The position numbers and the translations under genes are program-made. This document shows positions 35,119 to 43,829 of a stretch of 64,000 bases of DNA, piece after piece (positions within the stretch are counted from its first letter, which is position 1; each line of letters begins with the position of its first letter). Source of the stretch: Niastella sp. (GTDB lineage: Bacteria; Bacteroidota; Bacteroidia; Chitinophagales; Chitinophagaceae); the NCBI GenBank assembly GCA_016710595.1, contig JADJVM010000008.1, positions 1,054,001-1,118,000 of the forward strand, read 5' to 3'. Under the pieces are notes generated by a model, which was not told the DNA's origin, did not search any database, and saw only the letters and a list, made by a program, of their open reading frames with translations.

Positions 35119-35688
35119 TTATAACCGTTTTATTTTTTTAATCGTAATGGGATTTAAAAACGCATCTCCGTTACTTTTTTCATTTTGTATTTTACGTACT
35201 GCTTTCATACCGGATACTACCCTGCCAAATGCAGCATATCCTTCCCCGTTACTTCCCCCGTCAAATTGGGTTTGATCTCCAATACAGATAAAAAATTCTG
35301 AACTTCCTGTACCCGGTGAATTGCGAGCTAAAGATAACGTACCATCGGTATTAGATAAACCCGTGTGCCGGGGCGCTTCATGTGCTGTGCCGGGTAAAGA
35401 AAGTTGCTTTTGAGGATTTGTTGTATGGATCCCACCCTGTATGATACCCATATTATAATCTGGGGGCAGGTTTTCGTTTTTCAAAACCCGGTAAAATGAT
35501 GCTGGATTATATAACCCCTCATCAACATACTTTAAAAAGGCGGCCACGGTTTTGGGCGCTTTAGATGGAAAGAGTTCGGCTTCAATATCACCATCATTGG
35601 TAACTATCAATATATGGGGGTTCTCATATTTTTTTTGAGTGCAGCTTGCAAATAAAAAAAGGAGAGAGAAATAAATAATTTTTTTCAC
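35119..35688 (-). CDS. Cyclophilin-type peptidyl-prolyl isomerase, lipoprotein
   Basis: A 189-residue cyclophilin with an N-terminal lipobox (FLFASC, Cys16), so it is membrane-anchored outside the cytoplasm. The fold is recognised by DIEAELFPSKAPKTVAAFLKYV, ASFYRV, GIIQGGI, GTLSLARNSPGTGSSEFFICIGD and YAAFGRVVSGM. The order is typical of PpiA-like enzymes that assist folding of exported proteins. It has its own -7 box and may be co-transcribed with the DUF2752 and TM2 genes. Confidence 0.92.
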   Translation of the reverse strand: MKKIIYFSLLFLFASCTQKKYENPHILIVTNDGDIEAELFPSKAPKTVAAFLKYVDEGLYNPASFYRVLKNENLPPDYNMGIIQGGIHTTNPQKQLSLPGTAHEAPRHTGLSNTDGTLSLARNSPGTGSSEFFICIGDQTQFDGGSNGEGYAAFGRVVSGMKAVRKIQNEKSNGDAFLNPITIKKIKRL

Positions 35689-35702
35689 CGGTTTTATTTT
35701 TA

Positions 35703-35710
35703 CAAAGATA
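35703..35710 (-). promoter_or_regulatory. -7 box (TATCTTTG) for the cyclophilin gene
   Basis: Exact TAnnTTTG on the minus strand, 14 bp before the ATG at 35688. It separates this unit from the pyrimidine operon upstream. Confidence 0.5.
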
Positions 35711-35780
35711 AAAGAGAATAGACAGCAGCCCCATCTTTAGCCTTTCTTAAATAAACACAAACCGAAAAAGAATAACCCAA

Positions 35781-37049
35781 TTAATGATCATTCAATGGCA
35801 ATCCCCGTTTTTGCCATTCTACCCAATTAATATATTCTGGTGCAACCCGCTGTTCTACCATGGTAATACATTCGTTTACCGGGCAAACCAATTGACATAA
35901 ATTACAACCTACACATTCTTCTTCTTTGATGGTATAAATATTATAGGGTTGCCCAGGTTGCAAGCTAATGCTTTGATGTGAAGTGTCTTCACAGGCAATA
36001 TAGCAAAGGCCACAATGAATACATTTATCCTGGTTAATATTAGCAACATGGTGGTAATTAATATCCAGGTCTTCCCAATGGGTGATGGCAGGAACAGATT
36101 TACCGATAAAATCTTCCAGTATCTTAAATCCTTTTTCATCCATCCAGTTATTTAATCCTTCGCACATATCTTCTACAATGCGGAAGCCATGCGTCATTGC
36201 GGCTGTACATACTTGTACATTGCTGGCTCCGAGTAAAAGAAATTCTACAGCATCTTTCCAATTACTTACCCCGCCAATACCCGAAATAGGCAGCCTATTT
36301 GTTTCAGGATTTTGTGCAATGCTGGTAAGCATTTTTAAGGCTATTGGTTTTACAGCCGGGCCACAATAGCCACCATACACTGACTTACCTGCTACATAAG
36401 GATTGGGCACAAAAGTATCCAGGTCCACCCCGGTAATAGATTGTATGGTATTGATCAATGATAATCCATTACTACCAGCTTTAGCCACTGCTTTGGCGGT
36501 AGGTACTACGGAGTGTACATTCGGCGTAAGCTTCGTAATTACGGGTATTGTTGCTGCTTCCATTACCCATTCTACTACCATGGCTGCAATCTCAGGATCT
36601 TGTCCTACCGCAGCGCCCATCCCTCTTTCGGTCATACCATGCGGGCACCCAAAGTTTAATTCAAAACCATGTGCGCCGGTATCTTCTACTTTTTTAATAA
36701 GTTCATGCCAACTGTTTTTATCGTTATCGGCCATTAAGGAAACTACCATCGCCCTGTCAGGAAATAATTTTATACATTCCCTGATCTCTTTTAAATTAAT
36801 ATCGAGTGGGCGGTCACTTATCAATTCAATATTATTAAAGCCCATCACTTTATGGCCACCGTAGTTTACAGCAGAGTATCTTGATGAAACATTTTTTACC
36901 TGGGAGCCAAGCGTTTTCCAAACCACACCGCCCCAGCCAGCTTCAAAAGCACGCAATACGTTAATTTTTTTATCGGTAGGAGGCGCACTGGCCAGCCAAA
37001 ATGGGTTAGGAGATTTGATGCCTAAAAAATTGGATGATATATCTGCCAT
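35781..37049 (-). CDS. preA: NAD-dependent dihydropyrimidine dehydrogenase, catalytic subunit PreA
   Basis: FMN/iron-sulfur subunit that reduces uracil or thymine to the dihydro form. The 422-residue protein has the dihydroorotate-dehydrogenase-like barrel (GINPF-type start KSPNPFWLASAPPT, catalytic loop NFGCPHGMTERGMGAAVGQ, ISGIGGVSNW). A C-terminal ferredoxin domain has two 4Fe-4S motifs (CIHCGLCYIAC and CVGCNLCQLVC). PreT is immediately upstream (38 bp), together forming the bacterial enzyme. It is last gene of the pyrimidine catabolic operon. Confidence 0.96.
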   Translation of the reverse strand: MADISSNFLGIKSPNPFWLASAPPTDKKINVLRAFEAGWGGVVWKTLGSQVKNVSSRYSAVNYGGHKVMGFNNIELISDRPLDINLKEIRECIKLFPDRAMVVSLMADNDKNSWHELIKKVEDTGAHGFELNFGCPHGMTERGMGAAVGQDPEIAAMVVEWVMEAATIPVITKLTPNVHSVVPTAKAVAKAGSNGLSLINTIQSITGVDLDTFVPNPYVAGKSVYGGYCGPAVKPIALKMLTSIAQNPETNRLPISGIGGVSNWKDAVEFLLLGASNVQVCTAAMTHGFRIVEDMCEGLNNWMDEKGFKILEDFIGKSVPAITHWEDLDINYHHVANINQDKCIHCGLCYIACEDTSHQSISLQPGQPYNIYTIKEEECVGCNLCQLVCPVNECITMVEQRVAPEYINWVEWQKRGLPLNDH

Positions 37050-37087
37050 AAAATCTGAATTTTAAATGAATGTTGAAACAATGATTC

Positions 37088-38428
37088 TTAAACCAATCCC
37101 ATATATTGTAATATGGAGGCCGCAGCGTCTTTACCGGCTTGTACAGCATTTACTACTTCTTTACCGCCGTTTACCGCATCCCCCCCAGCATACACACCGG
37201 CAAGGTTGGTACCTCCGGTTGCATCAATATTTATTTTACCATTTTTATGCTGCAAATTATTTTGTTCTACAATATCAAAAAAAGGCATTTGGCCTGCCGC
37301 TTTTATCACCATATCTACTGCAAGGGTGAAAGTTTCACCGGTATCTACAGGGCTCCTGCGGCCGCTTGCATCAGCATCTCCCAATTTCATTTTACTGCAC
37401 ACCAGTGTGGTTACTTTACCATCTACCCCTTTTATTTCTTTTGGTGCTGCCAGCCATATTATTTCACAACCATCCAGTAATGCGATATCCATTTCATGTT
37501 GTGTACAGGGCATTTCAGATTGAGTACGGCGATACAGCATGGTAACTTCATTTGCACCCAATCGCTTTGCCTGGGTAGCCGCATCAATTGCCGTCATACC
37601 CATACCAATTACCGCTACACGGTCTCCTACTGCAATGGCAGGAAGTTCTTTGCTACGTAAATTGTAAATAAAAGTTATAGCATCTTCTACTCCTTCCAAA
37701 TCTTCACCGGGAATATCCAATTGGCGGGCAAGGCCCACTCCCATTCCCAGGAATACGGCATCGTATTGTGTTTGTAGTTCAGCAACAGTAAAATCTTTAC
37801 CCAGTGATTTTTCATATTCAATATGAATGCCCCCAATGCCGGTAATATAATTTACTTCGTTTGCACAAAATTCAGGTGTTACTTTATAAGCTGCAATTCC
37901 GTATGTCATTAATCCGCCTGCTTTTTCTTCTTTTTCAAAGATGGTTACTTCCACTCCCTCTCTTGATAATACATGGGCACAACTTAGGCCAGCAGGCCCG
38001 GCTCCCACAATGGCAACTTTTTTTCCATTATCGGGTTTGCGTTCAAACATCTGCCAATTATTGGCCATCGCCATCTCGGAAGCATATCGTTGCAAGCGGG
38101 CAATTTCAATGGGTTTTTCTTCCAGCAAATTATACACACAATTACCTTCACAAAGTTTTTCTACCGGGCATACTTTGCTGCATCCAGCCCCAAAAATATT
38201 CGACACAAAAATGGTATGTGCAGAACCTTTTACATTTTGGGTAGTGATTTGTTTGATGAACTTTGGTATATCAATGCTGGTAGGGCAGCCTTTGATGCAA
38301 GGCGCATCATAACAAAATAAACAGCGGTTAGCTTCTACGATTGCTGCTGTTTCATTATCAAATGGAGGATGTATATCGCTGAAATTTTTTTCATACTCCT
38401 CGGCCGTAAGCCTGTTATTTTTTATCAT
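37088..38428 (-). CDS. preT: NAD-dependent dihydropyrimidine dehydrogenase, subunit PreT
   Basis: Flavin/iron-sulfur subunit that feeds electrons from NADH to PreA. N-terminal cysteine motifs CLFCYDAPCIKGCP and GCSKVCPVEKLCEGNC bind 4Fe-4S clusters, as in GltD-type proteins. The FAD loop VGAGPAGLSCAHVLS and the NAD-binding IGMGMTAIDAATQAK follow, with GGDAVNGG near the C-terminus. I choose the ATG at 38428; a GTG directly before it is possible. It is in the pyrimidine operon. Confidence 0.95.
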   Translation of the reverse strand: MIKNNRLTAEEYEKNFSDIHPPFDNETAAIVEANRCLFCYDAPCIKGCPTSIDIPKFIKQITTQNVKGSAHTIFVSNIFGAGCSKVCPVEKLCEGNCVYNLLEEKPIEIARLQRYASEMAMANNWQMFERKPDNGKKVAIVGAGPAGLSCAHVLSREGVEVTIFEKEEKAGGLMTYGIAAYKVTPEFCANEVNYITGIGGIHIEYEKSLGKDFTVAELQTQYDAVFLGMGVGLARQLDIPGEDLEGVEDAITFIYNLRSKELPAIAVGDRVAVIGMGMTAIDAATQAKRLGANEVTMLYRRTQSEMPCTQHEMDIALLDGCEIIWLAAPKEIKGVDGKVTTLVCSKMKLGDADASGRRSPVDTGETFTLAVDMVIKAAGQMPFFDIVEQNNLQHKNGKINIDATGGTNLAGVYAGGDAVNGGKEVVNAVQAGKDAAASILQYMGLV

Positions 38429-38512
38429 CACTTATAAATATTAATACGTATCCGGAAATGCAACATGATTTCTAAATACGGGGCAAATTAATCAGGGTTT
38501 AAATCATACTTA

Positions 38513-39379
38513 TTATAATTCAGTAAGCCTGCCATAGGTTTCAGGGCGGCGATCCCTAAAAAACTGCCAGGTTGATCTTACTTCATCAATCATATCCAGG
38601 TCAAAATCGGCAATAAGCAATTCATCTTTATCCTCACTAGCTTGTGCAAAAATTTGTCCTCGTGGATCTACAAAATAACTGGAGCCATAGAACTTGCCCA
38701 GGTCCCAGGGTTTTTCATATCCCACCCGGTTAATGCATCCCATAAAATATCCATTTGCGGCAGCATGGGCCGGTTGTTCTAAATTCCATAAATATTGCGA
38801 TAAACCGGTTACAGTAGCTGAAGGGTTGTAAACGATCTCTGCGCCGTTTAATCCGAGTATGCGTGCACCGTCGGGAAAATGCCTGTCGTAACAAATATAT
38901 ACCCCCACTTTGGCATAACGGGTTTCAAAAACAGGATAACCTAAATTACCGGGTTTAAAGAAAAATTTTTCCCAAAAACCGGTTGTATGCGGAATATGAT
39001 TTTTACGATATTTACCCAGGTAGGTTCCATCTGCATCAATTACGGCAGCGGTATTATATAAAACACCTGCCTGTTCTTTTTCATAAACGGGCACAATGAT
39101 CACCATGCTGTATTTTTTTGCATACGCCTGCATACGCTCAATGGTAGGCCCGGGAACGGTTTCGGCGCTGGCATACCAGGCTTTATCCTGGCCGGGACAA
39201 AAGTATGGTGTATTAAATATTTCCTGGAAGCATAAAATTTGCACTCCTCTTTTGCCGGCTTCTTCTATATAAGGAATATGCTTTTGTACCATTGCTTCTT
39301 TTATCTCTTCGATGGTTCCTTCTCCTTCTGTTTTGGGAAGACTTAATTGAATAAGGCCCGATTTAATGATTCTTGGCAT
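38513..39379 (-). CDS. Nitrilase-superfamily hydrolase, probable beta-ureidopropionase
   Basis: A 288-residue carbon-nitrogen hydrolase with the Glu-Lys-Cys triad: E in ILCFQEIF, K in GKYRKNHIPH and C in VGVYICYDRHFP. In this operon the expected reaction is hydrolysis of N-carbamoyl-beta-alanine (or the methyl analogue) to beta-alanine, CO2 and NH3, the third step of reductive pyrimidine degradation. The assignment to that substrate is from context; N-carbamoylputrescine or other amidases share the fold. It is 50 bp downstream of hydA. Confidence 0.85.
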   Translation of the reverse strand: MPRIIKSGLIQLSLPKTEGEGTIEEIKEAMVQKHIPYIEEAGKRGVQILCFQEIFNTPYFCPGQDKAWYASAETVPGPTIERMQAYAKKYSMVIIVPVYEKEQAGVLYNTAAVIDADGTYLGKYRKNHIPHTTGFWEKFFFKPGNLGYPVFETRYAKVGVYICYDRHFPDGARILGLNGAEIVYNPSATVTGLSQYLWNLEQPAHAAANGYFMGCINRVGYEKPWDLGKFYGSSYFVDPRGQIFAQASEDKDELLIADFDLDMIDEVRSTWQFFRDRRPETYGRLTEL

Positions 39380-39389
39380 GGGGTTATTG

Positions 39390-39431
39390 TTAATTGTGAA
39401 TTGTTAATTATTAATTGTGAATTGTGAATTT
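39390..39431. repeat. Two tandem 21-bp repeats between hydA and the ureidopropionase gene
   Basis: The unit beginning TTAATTGTGAATTG occurs at 39390 and 39411, with the first 14 bases identical and the rest diverged (18 of 21 shared). The array fills the 50-bp intercistronic spacer and reaches the hydA stop codon. Such AT-rich TTAATTGTGAATTG arrays look like slippage-prone sequence. Any effect on expression is unknown. Confidence 0.6.
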
Positions 39432-40812
39432 ATATTAATTGAGATACTTTACTTCTTTTTATAAATTTGCCGTTTCCTTTTTCTGCTAAGCATTTTCCTT
39501 CATCAATTACTACTTTACCTCTTAATATAACTGTTTTAATTTTACCGGTAACATCCCAACCTTCGTAACCGCTATAGTCAACATTCATGTGATGTTTTTT
39601 TGCAGAGAGGGTATGCTTTTCATTGGGGTTAAAGATCACAAGGTCTGCATCGCTACCAATACCAATGGTACCTTTGCGTGGAAACATACCAAATATTTTT
39701 GCTGCATTGGTACTGGATACTTCTACAAATTTTTCTAAAGTAATTTTATTTTTAACTACGCCTTCGCTAAATAATAATTCCATCCTGTTTTCAATAGCGG
39801 GATGGCCATTGGGTATTTTGCTGAAATCTTCTTTGCCCATTAATTTTTGCTCCCAGTAAAAAGGGCAATGATCGGTGGCTACTACCTGTACCAAACCCTG
39901 GTTGATACCGGCCCAAAGTGCCTGCTGATCTTTCTTTTCCCGAAGTGGTGGGCTCATAACCCATTTAGCGCCTTCAAAATCTTTTTCATATAATGATGCA
40001 TCCAATATTAAATACTGGATACAGGTTTCTACAAATATTTTTTGATTGCGCCTTGTAGCATTGCGTACCGCATTCAATGCACCTTCGCAGGTAAGATGGA
40101 CAATATAGCCCGGGCAGCCGGTATAAGATGCCATATCCACAAAGCGCTCACTTGCCTCAGCCTCTGTAATTTCGGGTTGTGATAAATAATGATACAGGGG
40201 TGCACGGTTTCCGGCTTCTTTATTTTTTTGTACTAAGTAATCAATCATATCGCCATTGGTAGCATGCACATTAATAAGGCCCCCTTGTTTTTTTACTTCT
40301 TCCATCAGGCCAATCATTTGCCGATCGTCAATCATTAAAGCGCCTTTGTAAGCCATGAATGTTTTAAAGGAAGTAATGCCTATATCTTCTACCAAATGTT
40401 TTATTTCCTTTTTTGTTTCTTCATTAAAGTCAGTAACGGCCATATGAAAACTATAATCGCCTACACAGTTATTATCACTCCTGCCTTTCCACTCATCCAA
40501 TGCGGATTGCAGTGAATGTCCTTGTTTTTGTAAAATAAAATCAATTACCATCGTAGTACCCCCATACAATGCAGCACGAGTACCGGTTTCGTAAGTATCT
40601 GAAGAAAAGGTTCCCATAAAAGGCATCTCCAAATGAACGTGCGGATCTATACCACCGGGAAAAATATATTTTCCTGTTGCATCAATCGTGGTAGTTGCCT
40701 GCATTTGCAAGTTTTTACCAATTGCCTGGATGGATTCCCCATCTATAAAAATATCTGCTACATAATTTTCAGCAGCAGTAACAATATTCCCATTTTTAAT
40801 TAGTACACTCAT
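39430..40812 (-). CDS. hydA: Dihydropyrimidinase
   Basis: Zinc amidohydrolase opening dihydrouracil or dihydrothymine to the N-carbamoyl beta-amino acid. The 460-residue protein has the metal histidines in GGIDPHVHLEMPF, a carboxylated lysine in SFKTFMAYKG, histidines in INVHATNGD and VHLTCEGA, and the catalytic aspartate in VVATDHCPF. It stands between the transporter (9 bp) and the ureidopropionase, as expected for pyrimidine catabolism. Hydantoinase activity is common in the family and possible here. Confidence 0.95.
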   Translation of the reverse strand: MSVLIKNGNIVTAAENYVADIFIDGESIQAIGKNLQMQATTTIDATGKYIFPGGIDPHVHLEMPFMGTFSSDTYETGTRAALYGGTTMVIDFILQKQGHSLQSALDEWKGRSDNNCVGDYSFHMAVTDFNEETKKEIKHLVEDIGITSFKTFMAYKGALMIDDRQMIGLMEEVKKQGGLINVHATNGDMIDYLVQKNKEAGNRAPLYHYLSQPEITEAEASERFVDMASYTGCPGYIVHLTCEGALNAVRNATRRNQKIFVETCIQYLILDASLYEKDFEGAKWVMSPPLREKKDQQALWAGINQGLVQVVATDHCPFYWEQKLMGKEDFSKIPNGHPAIENRMELLFSEGVVKNKITLEKFVEVSSTNAAKIFGMFPRKGTIGIGSDADLVIFNPNEKHTLSAKKHHMNVDYSGYEGWDVTGKIKTVILRGKVVIDEGKCLAEKGNGKFIKRSKVSQLI

Positions 40813-40821
40813 CTTTTAAAT

Positions 40822-42345
40822 TTATTTAGGTACCAGGGTAGCCAATTTACCGGTAACTATTTTTTGTTTTTGCCCCCTCATTAAAAAATAATAAATAAAT
40901 CCACTCACAAAAAATCCTACGAACCATGCATAATTATACAAGTTGCCAATCCATGCAGGAAACGCATCCGAAGTTAATCCTTTAATAGCTATTAAAAAAC
41001 CGGGTACATTGGGTAATATTCCCAACAGCAATGCCCATAATGCAATTTTATTATACCCATTCGTGAATGCATAAATACCTTTATGATTATATAGTGAATG
41101 TAAATCCAATTGCTTATGCCTGATAAAATAATAATCTGCAATCATAATTCCTCCAATGGGTCCAAGTAAACTGCTATAGGCAATTAACCAGGTAAAAATA
41201 TAACCCGAAGGATCGCCCATCAATTTCCAGGGAAAAATTAATATACCAATAATACCAGTAATGTAACCTCCCAATTTAAAATCAATTTTTGAGGGCGACA
41301 GGTTAGAAAAATCATTTGCCGGGCTTACCATGTTGGCGGCAATATTTGTTGCGAGTGTAGAAATAATAATACCGATCATGGCAAATGTTACCATTATTTT
41401 GCTATCAAATCGGCCGGCTAATTTTACAGGATCCCATTCCGGGCTGCCATAAATAATGGCAGATGCCGAAGTTACTACCACTCCTACAAAAGCAAATAAA
41501 GTCATGGCCGGAGGCAACCCGATTGCTTGACCTTCTAAATGTGCCCGCTGGCTTTTTGCATAACGTGTAAAATCAGGAATATTTAATGATAGGGTTGCCC
41601 AAAAACCAACTACCGCCGTTAAAGCAGGAAAGAAAAATTTCCAAAATTGGGCGGAGTTTGTAAAAGCTGATGGCTTTTGTAAAATAGGGCCAAGACCTTT
41701 TGCAGCAATTACAGCCCAGCAAAAAAGGGCAATAGCAGCCAATGGTAAGAACACCGCTTTAAATTGTAAAAGCTTACGGATACTATCTACACCTTTATAA
41801 ATAATATACATATTCAATAACCAAAATATGCCGAAGCATACCATGGGTAATAACTGTGGAAAGAGTGAAACATTATCAATTTCGGGTAAGGAAGGAACCC
41901 ATGCCCTAATGAGATGATAAAAAGACTCACCACCAATCCAGGTTTGTATTCCAAACCATCCGCAAGCAACAATGGCCCGTAGCATGGCCGGGATATTGGC
42001 TCCTCTGGTACCAAAGCTGCTTCTTGCAAAAACCGGAAACGGGATCCCATATTTAGCGCCGGCATGACCATTCAAAAGCATTGGCACCAATACAATTGCG
42101 TTTCCAATAAAGATTGTAAGTACTGCCTGCCACCAACTCATCCCCTGGTTAATCATGGAGCTTGCCATGGTATAAGTTGGGATACAAAGGCTCATGCTTA
42201 TCCAAAGTGCAGCATAGTTCCAGGTGCCCCATGTACGCTTTGCTTTTGGCACAGGCGCCAGGTCAGGATTTATTAAACTCCCATCTGCCTGTAATCCTTG
42301 CTGGCTCCAACTTACAATTGATTCATCAGTTTTTATATCTTCCAT
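40822..42345 (-). CDS. NCS1-family nucleobase/hydantoin:cation symporter
   Basis: A 507-residue, 12-helix transporter of the nucleobase-cation-symport-1 family. Family features are NYAALWISMSLCIPTYTMASSMI in helix 1, FPVFARSSFGTRGANIPAMLRAIVACGWFGIQTW in helices 2-3 and SLNIPDFTRYAKSQ in mid-sequence. In this operon it is expected to import uracil, thymine or their dihydro/hydantoin forms. The substrate is inferred from neighbours only. It precedes hydA by 9 bp. Confidence 0.93.
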   Translation of the reverse strand: MEDIKTDESIVSWSQQGLQADGSLINPDLAPVPKAKRTWGTWNYAALWISMSLCIPTYTMASSMINQGMSWWQAVLTIFIGNAIVLVPMLLNGHAGAKYGIPFPVFARSSFGTRGANIPAMLRAIVACGWFGIQTWIGGESFYHLIRAWVPSLPEIDNVSLFPQLLPMVCFGIFWLLNMYIIYKGVDSIRKLLQFKAVFLPLAAIALFCWAVIAAKGLGPILQKPSAFTNSAQFWKFFFPALTAVVGFWATLSLNIPDFTRYAKSQRAHLEGQAIGLPPAMTLFAFVGVVVTSASAIIYGSPEWDPVKLAGRFDSKIMVTFAMIGIIISTLATNIAANMVSPANDFSNLSPSKIDFKLGGYITGIIGILIFPWKLMGDPSGYIFTWLIAYSSLLGPIGGIMIADYYFIRHKQLDLHSLYNHKGIYAFTNGYNKIALWALLLGILPNVPGFLIAIKGLTSDAFPAWIGNLYNYAWFVGFFVSGFIYYFLMRGQKQKIVTGKLATLVPK

Positions 42346-42455
42346 ATAGAAAATAAAATACAGGGATAAAGAAATTTTCTGTTCTTCTGCTCACATACTT
42401 CAATTTCTCTACCTGGTTTATATATTAAAAACGATTTGCTTCAACAGGGAAAAAA

Positions 42456-43799
42456 TTATTTTATTGCTTCATCAGCAATTTTCAGTGCTTCGCTAATAAT
42501 TGCCAAACCTTCATCTATTTGATCTTTGGTAACAATCAATGGCGGTGCAATAAACAAATAGTTCCAGCGCACAAAAGTGTACATCCCCAGTTCCTTTAAT
42601 TTTGCTGCAATTTTATTGGATGTTACCAATGCTTCCGGTTTTGCATTAAAGCCTGCTAAAGGTTCTTTTGTTTTTCTATCTTTTACTAATTCCAAGCAAC
42701 CTAGTAAACCTGTATTTCTCCAATCGCCAATACAGGGATGTTTTTCCTTGAGGTTTTCTATTTGTGCATCCAGGTATTTACCCATTTCTACCGCATTTTC
42801 AATGAGGTTATCATCTTCATAAATTTTTAATGTAGCCAGGGCTGCGGCAAGGCTCACCGGGTGGGCCGAATAAGTAAGGCCAAGAGGCATTACGGCATCA
42901 TCATATTTAGCTACAATTTTATCTGATACCATCAGGCAACCCAATGGCAGGTAACCACAGGTAAGCCCTTTTGCCATGGTGATCATATCGGGAATGATGC
43001 CATGGTTTTGAAAACCAAACCACTTACCGGTTCGGCCAAAGCCACTCATCACTTCATCAATGATCAATAAGATTCCATTGTCATCGCAAATTTTCCGAAC
43101 TGCTTTTAAATACCCTTTAGGATATTTTAAGCAACCGGATGAACCGGATTCGCCTTCCAATAAAATGGCAGCAATATTACCCGGCCCTTCATAAGCAATT
43201 TGTTTTTCGAGTGCAGCTACCGATTCTTTTAATAAATTTTCTTCTCCATATTCCCAACGGTATAAATAAGGAATATCAAAGTGTATAAAGTTAGGCGCCT
43301 GCTGTGCATCCATCGGCAACCTGCGGGGGTCGCCACCGGCACTCATGGAACCATATGTAGCGCCATGGTATGATTGGTAGCGGGAAAATATTTTATGCCG
43401 GCCGGTATATAACCGGGCCAGCTTAATGGCATTTTCAATGGAAGTAGCGCCGCATAATGTAAAGAAAGCTTTATTTAAATCACCGGGGCATAAAGCAGCT
43501 AATTTTTTCCCCAGTTCGCCCCTCACTTTAGTGGCACAGCTTGGTGTTACATACGCTGCCTGTTGCATCTGTTTTACTACTGCTTCGGTAACACGCTGAT
43601 CGCCGTGGCCAATGTTTACATTCATTAAGCCGGAAGAAAAATCTAAATATTTTTTTCCATCATAATCGTAAAGATATACGCCTTCCGCATGTTCTACTGC
43701 AATGGGTGAAATGCCTTTTTGTTTGCTCCAGGAAAAAAGCGTGTAGTCTAAATTATTTTGAATTATTTCTTCTGCTTCAGAAACTGTTTTAGTTGACAT
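42456..43799 (-). CDS. Class III aminotransferase, probable beta-alanine/omega-amino acid transaminase
   Basis: A 447-residue PLP enzyme with YLDFSSGLMNVNIGHGD, the PLP aspartate in LLIIDEVMSGFGRTG and the PLP lysine in ITMAKGLTCGYLPLG. In the operon it is between the semialdehyde dehydrogenase and the transporter. The expected reaction is therefore beta-alanine (or 3-aminoisobutyrate) to malonate (or methylmalonate) semialdehyde. The amino acceptor is unknown; context supports the assignment strongly, sequence moderately. Confidence 0.88.
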   Translation of the reverse strand: MSTKTVSEAEEIIQNNLDYTLFSWSKQKGISPIAVEHAEGVYLYDYDGKKYLDFSSGLMNVNIGHGDQRVTEAVVKQMQQAAYVTPSCATKVRGELGKKLAALCPGDLNKAFFTLCGATSIENAIKLARLYTGRHKIFSRYQSYHGATYGSMSAGGDPRRLPMDAQQAPNFIHFDIPYLYRWEYGEENLLKESVAALEKQIAYEGPGNIAAILLEGESGSSGCLKYPKGYLKAVRKICDDNGILLIIDEVMSGFGRTGKWFGFQNHGIIPDMITMAKGLTCGYLPLGCLMVSDKIVAKYDDAVMPLGLTYSAHPVSLAAALATLKIYEDDNLIENAVEMGKYLDAQIENLKEKHPCIGDWRNTGLLGCLELVKDRKTKEPLAGFNAKPEALVTSNKIAAKLKELGMYTFVRWNYLFIAPPLIVTKDQIDEGLAIISEALKIADEAIK

Positions 43800-43829
43800 G
43801 AGAAAATTTTTAAAAAGATAATTATATAA

